Shown one piece after another: positions 19,408-23,470 of a stretch of 23,470 nt of DNA (positions are counted from its first letter, which is position 1; every line of letters begins with the position of its first letter). Both the position numbers and the translations under genes were made by a program. This DNA is from Actinomycetes bacterium (GTDB lineage: Bacteria; Actinomycetota; Actinomycetes; Propionibacteriales; Propionibacteriaceae), in assembly GCA_023436925.1 (NCBI GenBank), contig JAEZHJ010000149.1, positions 1 through 23,470 on the forward strand, given 5' to 3'. The notes under the pieces are model-generated. The model saw only the letters and a program-made list of their open reading frames with translations. It had not been told where the DNA came from and made no database searches.

Positions 19408-19435
19408 CCTGGACAGGCGGTGTCACCTGTCCAGG
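19408..19435 (-). repeat. 10-bp perfect hairpin spanning a stop codon ahead of alaS
   Basis: On the minus strand CCTGGACAGG and CCTGTCCAGG flank the 8-base loop TGACACCG, which contains the TGA stop of the DUF6167-like gene. It ends 42 bases before the alaS start. It has no U-tract. It could be an inefficient terminator, an RNA processing or stability element, or a control structure for alaS; a smaller GTCC-TCCT-GGAC pairing overlaps it. Confidence 0.5.
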
Positions 19436-19650
19436 CCGAGAGCCTCCCGCAACTCGTCCTCCCGCTCGTCCATCGCCTCGCCCATGGTAGAGAGGAAGTC
19501 ACCGATCCACGAACCGGCGTTCTGCCGGGCCTTGTCGATCTGGCCCACGACACCCTCGGGCGTGTAGCGGTGGTAGAGCTCCTTGCCGCGCACGACGACG
19601 AAGGCGGCGACGCCGACCCCGACCGCGAACCAGAACAGCCGCTTGCCCAT
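19423..19650 (-). CDS. Small membrane-anchored protein, DUF6167-like
   Basis: 75 residues. One N-terminal hydrophobic segment (about 5-20, LFWFAVGVGVAAFVVV) is followed by a soluble, charged tail with YTPEGVVGQIDKARQNAGSW and an acidic DEREDELREALGLD end. Function is unknown. Its placement between a DUF948 protein and alaS, its size and its layout match the DUF6167 family of actinobacteria. The ATG at 19650 shares one base with the preceding stop (TGATG), so the two small proteins are probably made together and may act together at the membrane. The match is from memory of the family and is not computed. Confidence 0.85.
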   Translation of the reverse strand: MGKRLFWFAVGVGVAAFVVVRGKELYHRYTPEGVVGQIDKARQNAGSWIGDFLSTMGEAMDEREDELREALGLDR

Positions 19651-20027
19651 CACTTGGCCTTCCGCTTGCCCGCGACGGCCTTGCGGACGCCGTAGGTGAA
19701 GGCGGCGGTCTTGATCAGCGGGCCGCCCAGGGTGGCGGAGAAGACGGTCGACAGCTGGGCGGCGTTCTCGGTCACCACGGTCGCATTGGCGCTGACCTTG
19801 GCGACGTCCTCGGTGACCAGCGCGAGCTTGGACAGCTCCTCGTTGGTCGCCGAGACGGTGCCGCGCAGTTCCTGCAGGATCGGGACCGAGTTGTGGCCGA
19901 GGTCGCGGACCGCCAGGCGGAGCTCCTCGAGCACCCGTCCGAGCTTCAGCAGCGGGACCGCGCAGAACACCACGAGGGCGACGGCGGCCACGGCGGCGAT
20001 CAGGCCTGCTACCTCTCCAACTGACAT
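19650..20027 (-). CDS. DUF948-type membrane protein
   Basis: 125 residues. An N-terminal membrane segment (about 5-28, EVAGLIAAVAAVALVVFCAVPLL) is followed by a helical, probably coiled-coil region (LEELRLAVRDLGHNSVPILQELRGTVSATNEELSKL and onward) rich in S/T/A/N, then a basic tail (VRKAVAGKRKAK). This is the typical pattern of DUF948 proteins encoded upstream of alaS in actinobacteria. Function is unknown. The ATG at 20027 has GAGGAAA 3-4 bases upstream. The 59-bp gap to rarA could hold a promoter (TAGGCT at 20069-20064), but that is weak. rpsD, often present between rarA and this gene in relatives, is absent. Confidence 0.88.
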   Translation of the reverse strand: MSVGEVAGLIAAVAAVALVVFCAVPLLKLGRVLEELRLAVRDLGHNSVPILQELRGTVSATNEELSKLALVTEDVAKVSANATVVTENAAQLSTVFSATLGGPLIKTAAFTYGVRKAVAGKRKAK

Positions 20028-20086
20028 TGGTTTCCTCGCTGTTGTGGGACGTCGGGTACGAGCAGCCTACGCGAACGACGCAGCGC

Positions 20087-21466
20087 CTAGCGACCGGTCT
20101 CCGGCTCACGTCCCGCCGGTGGCCGCAGCAGCTGTTCGAGCACCTCGAGCCGCTCGGCCAGGGTCGCCTCGTTGCCGTGGTCGGTCGGCCGGTAGTAGCG
20201 GGCGCCGGCCAGTTCGTCGGGCAGGTACTGCTGCGGCGCGACGCCGTGCGGGTGGTCGTGGGCGTACTGGTAGCGCACCCCGTGGCCGAGGTTCTTCGCC
20301 CCCGGGTAGTGCGCGTCACGCAGGTGCGGCGGGACGGTCCCGATCCGGCCCGCCCGGACGTCGGCCTGGGCGGCGTCGATGGCGGTGATGACGGCATTGG
20401 ACTTCGGTGCCAGCGCGGCGGCGATGGTGGCGTGGGCAAGGGTGATCCGGCCCTCGGGCATGCCGATCATGGCGACCGCGTCCGCGGCGGCGACCACGGT
20501 CTGCAGCACCGACGGGGCGGCCATGCCGATGTCCTCGCTGGCCAGGATGATCAGCCGCCGGGCGATGAAGCGCGGGTCCTCCCCGGCCTCGATCATCCGG
20601 GCCAGGTAGTGCAGCGCAGCCTGGACGTCAGAACCGCGGACGCTCTTGATGAAGGCGCTGATCACGTCATAGTGCTGGTCGCCGTCACGGTCGTAGCGCA
20701 CCGCCGCCCGGTCGACGGCGGCCTCCAGGATGGCGGCGTCGATCACGTCGGTGTCGTGGGCCCGCGCGCCCGCCGCCGCCTCCTCCAGGTAGGTCAGGGC
20801 ACGCCGGGCGTCGCCGCCGGCCAGCCGCAGCAGGGCGTCCTTCGCCTCCTCGGCGAGGCTGAACTCGCCGGCCAGCCCGCGCTCGTCGGCCAGCGCCCGC
20901 TCGATCAGCACCGAGATGTCGTCGGCGGTCAGCGGCTTCAGCGTGAGGAGCAGGGAGCGGGACAACAGCGGCGAGATCACCGAGAAGGACGGGTTCTCGG
21001 TGGTGGCGGCGATCAGGGTGACCAGCCGGTTCTCCACCGCAGGCAGCAGCACGTCCTGCTGGGTCTTGGAGAAGCGGTGCACCTCGTCGACGAAGAGCAC
21101 GGTGCTGCGGCCGCGGGCGAGTTCGCGACGCGCGGTTTCCAGCTCGGCTCGCACCTCACGCACGCCGGCGGTCACCGCCGACAGCTCCACGAAGCGGCGG
21201 TCGGTGGACTGCGAGACGACCGCGGCGATGGTGGTCTTGCCGACCCCGGGCGGCCCCCACAGGAAGACCGACATGGTGTCCCCGGACGCCAGCCGGCGCA
21301 GCGGCGAGCCCGGCGCCAGCAGGTGCTGCTGGCCGACGATCTCGTCCAGGGTGCGCGGCCGCATCCGCACCGCCAGCGGCAACTGGGCGTGGTTGGCCGC
21401 GCCCAGTGAGCCGTGGCCACGCGGGTCAGGGGCGCCGGTCACGGTGCCGAACAGGTCCTCCTCCAC
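20087..21466 (-). CDS. rarA: Replication-associated recombination protein A (RarA/MgsA AAA+ ATPase)
   Basis: AAA+ clamp-loader-like ATPase that acts at stalled replication forks. It shows LAVRMRPRTLDEIVGQQHLL before the ATPase core, Walker A LWGPPGVGKTT, Walker B VLFVDEVHRF, sensor I TTENPSF and the arginine-finger region LLSRS. The MgsA C-terminal domain follows (RYDRDGDQHYDVISAFIKSVRGSD, and YPGAKNLGHGVRYQYAHDHPHG, the family tetramerisation part). The start is uncertain. GTG at 21466 gives VEEDLFG, like the M-E-x-D-L-F start of actinobacterial homologues, and TAGCGT 8 bases upstream suggests leaderless translation. GTG at 21508 would add 14 residues. It is divergent from padR. Confidence 0.94.
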   Translation of the reverse strand: MEEDLFGTVTGAPDPRGHGSLGAANHAQLPLAVRMRPRTLDEIVGQQHLLAPGSPLRRLASGDTMSVFLWGPPGVGKTTIAAVVSQSTDRRFVELSAVTAGVREVRAELETARRELARGRSTVLFVDEVHRFSKTQQDVLLPAVENRLVTLIAATTENPSFSVISPLLSRSLLLTLKPLTADDISVLIERALADERGLAGEFSLAEEAKDALLRLAGGDARRALTYLEEAAAGARAHDTDVIDAAILEAAVDRAAVRYDRDGDQHYDVISAFIKSVRGSDVQAALHYLARMIEAGEDPRFIARRLIILASEDIGMAAPSVLQTVVAAADAVAMIGMPEGRITLAHATIAAALAPKSNAVITAIDAAQADVRAGRIGTVPPHLRDAHYPGAKNLGHGVRYQYAHDHPHGVAPQQYLPDELAGARYYRPTDHGNEATLAERLEVLEQLLRPPAGREPETGR

Positions 21467-21474
21467 GCCTTCGA

Positions 21475-21480
21475 ACGCTA
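21475..21480 (-). promoter_or_regulatory. Possible leaderless promoter -10 for rarA
   Basis: TAGCGT on the minus strand is separated by 8 bases from the GTG at 21466, the spacing expected for a leaderless transcript. No clear -35. The upstream GTG at 21508 would make this element coding. Confidence 0.35.
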
Positions 21481-21508
21481 CACCGCGCAGCCCCGCAGAC
21501 CCGACCAC

Positions 21509-21537
21509 TTGCTTTCGATGTAGTTCCGATATATCGT
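21509..21537 (+). promoter_or_regulatory. padR promoter
   Basis: TTGCTT (21509-21514) and TATCGT (21532-21537) are separated by 17 bp, the ideal spacing, and the -10 fits TANNNT. Transcription would start near 21544. The palindromic operator lies across the -10, so bound repressor would block this promoter. Confidence 0.6.
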
Positions 21538-21546
21538 TACGTCATC
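21517..21546 (+). promoter_or_regulatory. Palindromic operator, likely PadR autoregulatory site
   Basis: A 30-bp imperfect palindrome centred between 21531 and 21532. The core CGATATATCG (21527-21536) is perfect. The outer arms GATG..GT and AC..CATC match symmetrically, giving 11 of 15 paired positions per half. It covers the padR -10. The outer arms also recall the ATGT/ACAT style of PadR sites. It is the only AT-rich island in the neighbourhood and lies between divergent rarA and padR. Confidence 0.6.
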
Positions 21547-21554
21547 CAACCCAC

Positions 21555-21560
21555 AAGGAG
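21555..21560 (+). promoter_or_regulatory. Ribosome binding site of padR
   Basis: AAGGAG lies 6 bases before ATG 21567, a near-perfect site that fixes the start although the frame is open far upstream. Confidence 0.8.
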
Positions 21561-21566
21561 ACACCC

Positions 21567-22220
21567 ATGAACCACCATGACGAATGGCAGGGCCGCCCGC
21601 CCAAGGGCGGCCATCGACGCGGTCGCCGCGGCGGCCCCGGCAGCTTCACCGGTCCCGGCCCGTTCGGCCCCGGCGGCTTCGGACCCGGCCCCTTCCCCGG
21701 CGGCCCAAGCGGGATGCCCGGCGGCCCCTTCGGCCCCGGCCGGCGTGGCGGACGCAACCGCCGCGGCCAAGTCCGCGAGTCGATCCTGGCCCTGCTCACC
21801 GAGCAGCCGATGAACGGCTACCAGATGATGCAGACGCTCGCCGAGCGAACCCAGGGCCTGTGGCGTCCCAGCCCGGGCGCGGTCTACCCCGCGCTGAACC
21901 AGCTGCAGGACGAGGGCCTCATCGAGTCCTTCGACAACGAGGGCCAGAACGCGTTCCGGCTCACCGACAGCGGCCGCGAAGCCGCCGCCGGGCTGGACGC
22001 CCCGTGGTCGGCGGTCAATGCCGCCTTCGGCGACGGCGACACGATGCGCTCGCTGTGGCACGAACTCGGCAGCCTTGCCGGGGCCACGAAGGAGGTGGTC
22101 CGCACCGCCACGCCCGACCAGGTCGAGCAGGCTACCGCGATCATCTCCGAGGCCCGGCGCCGGCTCTACGGCCTGCTGGCCACCGAGCCCGACACCCCCA
22201 ACGCCGACGACCTGCGGTAA
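21567..22220 (+). CDS. PadR-family transcriptional regulator with Gly/Pro-rich N-terminus
   Basis: Winged-helix repressor, the only plus-strand gene. Of 217 residues, about 1-66 are a low-complexity extension with repeated G-P-F, F-G-P-G and P-G-G units ending in a basic RRGGRNRRGQ. The PadR domain starts near 68 (VRESILALLTEQPMNGYQMMQTLAERT). It continues SPGAVYPALNQLQDEGLIES (recognition helix) and the wing NAFRLTDSGREAA near 128-140. A helical C-terminus (160-205) fits a dimerisation region. The start is set by AAGGAG. The promoter carries a palindrome, so autorepression is likely. No transporter or enzyme follows it: aspS converges and a strong terminator lies between, so its other targets are elsewhere. 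The ligand is unknown. Confidence 0.92.
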   Translation: MNHHDEWQGRPPKGGHRRGRRGGPGSFTGPGPFGPGGFGPGPFPGGPSGMPGGPFGPGRRGGRNRRGQVRESILALLTEQPMNGYQMMQTLAERTQGLWRPSPGAVYPALNQLQDEGLIESFDNEGQNAFRLTDSGREAAAGLDAPWSAVNAAFGDGDTMRSLWHELGSLAGATKEVVRTATPDQVEQATAIISEARRRLYGLLATEPDTPNADDLR

Positions 22221-22233
22221 CCAGACACACACG

Positions 22234-22268
22234 CACAACGCCCCCGGGAACCTCCCGGGGGCGTTGTG
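22234..22268. terminator. Bidirectional terminator between padR and aspS
   Basis: A perfect 16-bp stem (CACAACGCCCCCGGGA and its complement) closes on the 3-base loop ACC, 13 bases after the padR TAA and 24 bases past the aspS stop on the other strand. There is no U-tract on either side, as is common for actinobacterial hairpin terminators. The convergent layout supports use in both directions. Confidence 0.85.
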
Positions 22269-22292
22269 GTGTCCAGGCTGGAACCGGACCCG

Positions 22293-23470
22293 TCAGACCG
22301 TCGCTGGCTTCTCCACCGGCTTGGCGTCGACGCCGGCCTCCTTGCGCTGTTTGGCGGTGATCGGGGCCGGGGCCTCGGTCAGCGGGTCGAAACCGCCGCC
22401 GGACTTCGGGAAGGCGATCACGTCGCGGATGGTGTCGAAGCCACCCAGCAGCATCACCAGCCGGTCCAGTCCGAAGGCGATCCCGCCGTGCGGCGGGGCG
22501 CCGTAGGAGAACGCGTCCAGCAGGAAGCCGAACTTCTCCTCGGCCTCCTCGGGGCTGATTCCCATCACGGCGAACACCCGCTCCTGGATGTCGCGGCGGT
22601 GGATACGGATCGAACCGCCGCCCACCTCGTTGCCGTTGCAGATGAAGTCGTAGCCGTAGGACAGGGCGCTGCCCGGGTCGGTGTCGAAGGTGTCCATCGA
22701 CTCCGGCTTGGGCGAGGTGAAGGCGTGGTGGACGGCGGTCCAGCGACCCTCCCCCACGGCGACGTCCCCGGCGGCGACGGCGTCGGCGGCCGACTTGAAC
22801 ATCGGCGCGTCCACCACCCACAGGAAGCTCCAGGCGTCCTCGTCGATCAGGCCGACCCGATGGCCGATCTCCAGCCGGGCGGCACCGAGCAGCTCCTGGG
22901 AGGTCTCCCGGTTGCCGGCGGCGAAGAAGATCGCGTCGCCCGGCTGGGCGTCCATCGCCGCTGCGATCCCTGCCCGCTCAGCGTCGGAGATGTTCTTGGC
23001 GACCGGTCCACCCAGTTCGCCGTCCTCGCCGACGGTGATGTAGGCCAGCCCGCGGGCGCCGCGCTGCTTGGCCCACTCCTGCCAGGCGTCGAACTGCCGG
23101 CGCGGCAGCGAAGCGCCGCCGGGCATCACGACACCGCCGACGTAGGGGGCCTGGAAGACCCGGAACGGGGTGTCGGCGAAGAACTGTGTGAGTTCGCGGA
23201 TCTTCAGGTCGAAGCGCAGGTCCGGCTTGTCCGAGCCGTAGTTGTCCATGGCGTCGTGCCAGGTCATCCGGGGCAGCGGCAGCTCCATCTTCACCCCGAT
23301 GAGCTCCCAGCACGCCGCCATCACCTCTTCGGCCAGGGCGATCACGTCGTCCTGGTCGACGAAGCTCATCTCGATGTCGAGCTGGGTGAACTCCGGCTGC
23401 CGGTCGGCGCGGAAGTCCTCGTCGCGGTAGCACCGCGCGATCTGGTAGTAGCGCTCCATGCCGCCGACCA
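22293..23470 (-). CDS. aspS: Aspartyl-tRNA synthetase, 5' end outside window
   Basis: Charges tRNA-Asp (and perhaps tRNA-Asn if the non-discriminating type; not decidable here). About 392 C-terminal residues are visible. They begin in motif 2, with RYYQIARCYRDEDFRADRQPEFTQLDIE. The bacterial insertion (GAD) domain follows (VVMPGGASLPRRQFDAWQEW to LEIGHRVGLIDED). Next come FDLVL-like catalytic parts (YDFICNGNEVGGGSIRIHRRD) and motif 3 GIAFGLDRLVMLLGG. It ends AFPKSGGGFDPLTEAPAPI plus a short basic tail. The frame runs open through base 23470, so the start is beyond the window. It converges on padR. Confidence 0.96.
   Translation of the reverse strand, partial: VGGMERYYQIARCYRDEDFRADRQPEFTQLDIEMSFVDQDDVIALAEEVMAACWELIGVKMELPLPRMTWHDAMDNYGSDKPDLRFDLKIRELTQFFADTPFRVFQAPYVGGVVMPGGASLPRRQFDAWQEWAKQRGARGLAYITVGEDGELGGPVAKNISDAERAGIAAAMDAQPGDAIFFAAGNRETSQELLGAARLEIGHRVGLIDEDAWSFLWVVDAPMFKSAADAVAAGDVAVGEGRWTAVHHAFTSPKPESMDTFDTDPGSALSYGYDFICNGNEVGGGSIRIHRRDIQERVFAVMGISPEEAEEKFGFLLDAFSYGAPPHGGIAFGLDRLVMLLGGFDTIRDVIAFPKSGGGFDPLTEAPAPITAKQRKEAGVDAKPVEKPATV

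Noticed and set aside
17014..19695. Long plus-strand open frame opposite alaS
   Set aside because: Low-complexity Gly/Leu/Val/His-rich translation typical of antisense frames in GC-rich DNA; alaS motifs are intact on the other strand.
21567..21764. Repetitive GC-rich DNA as a CRISPR or mobile-element repeat
   Set aside because: The repetition is in frame and encodes the Gly/Pro-rich part of the PadR protein. There is no spacer pattern, terminal inverted repeat or transposase.

Overview
The window is a compact, very GC-rich stretch of an actinobacterial chromosome. Gene content and order (aspS, rarA, alaS, ruvX, mltG, aroC-aroK-aroB, efp, nusB, carA-carB-pyrD-pyrF, mihF, gmk, rpoZ, coaBC, metK) match the housekeeping neighbourhood of high-GC Gram-positives. 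An actinobacterial integration host factor (mihF), the frequent GTG starts and the EF-P loop sequence point to Propionibacteriales, perhaps Propionibacteriaceae; that placement is an inference and no genus can be named.

All genes but one lie on the minus strand, so transcription runs from high to low coordinates. From the right edge: aspS (5' end outside the window), then a convergent plus-strand padR-type regulator with a strong palindromic promoter/operator and a perfect 16-bp bidirectional terminator, then rarA, two small membrane proteins (DUF948-like and DUF6167-like), alaS, ruvX, two tandem mltG genes, aroC, aroK, aroB, efp, nusB, carA, carB, pyrD, pyrF, mihF, gmk, rpoZ, coaBC and the start of metK (3' end outside the window). 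No stretch over 300 bases lacks a gene; the longest gaps (roughly 100 bp) precede carA and mihF. I see no tRNA, rRNA, IS element, prophage or CRISPR array.

The genes form tightly coupled blocks. Stop and start codons overlap or abut at pyrD/pyrF, coaBC/metK and aroC/aroK (GTGA), aroK/aroB and ruvX/mltG (ATGA), carA/carB, carB/pyrD and DUF948/DUF6167 (TGATG), and efp/nusB (TAGATG). The carA-metK block joins carbamoyl phosphate and UMP synthesis to GMP phosphorylation, the RNA polymerase omega subunit, a nucleoid protein, CoA synthesis and AdoMet synthesis. The aro block makes chorismate. The alaS-ruvX-mltG block joins tRNA charging, RNA/DNA quality control and glycan strand release.

This is mostly core genome and I do not see a wholly new system. 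The points that stand out are: an aroK product lacking several expected shikimate-binding and lid residues; a tandem pair of divergent mltG genes where aroE is usually found; nusB abutting carA where pyrR-pyrB-pyrC often sit, with mutually exclusive RNA structures in the gap; the long palindrome at padR and its Gly/Pro-rich N-terminus; an EF-P loop reading PGKGN; and a CoaC active site with substitutions at two E. coli landmark residues.
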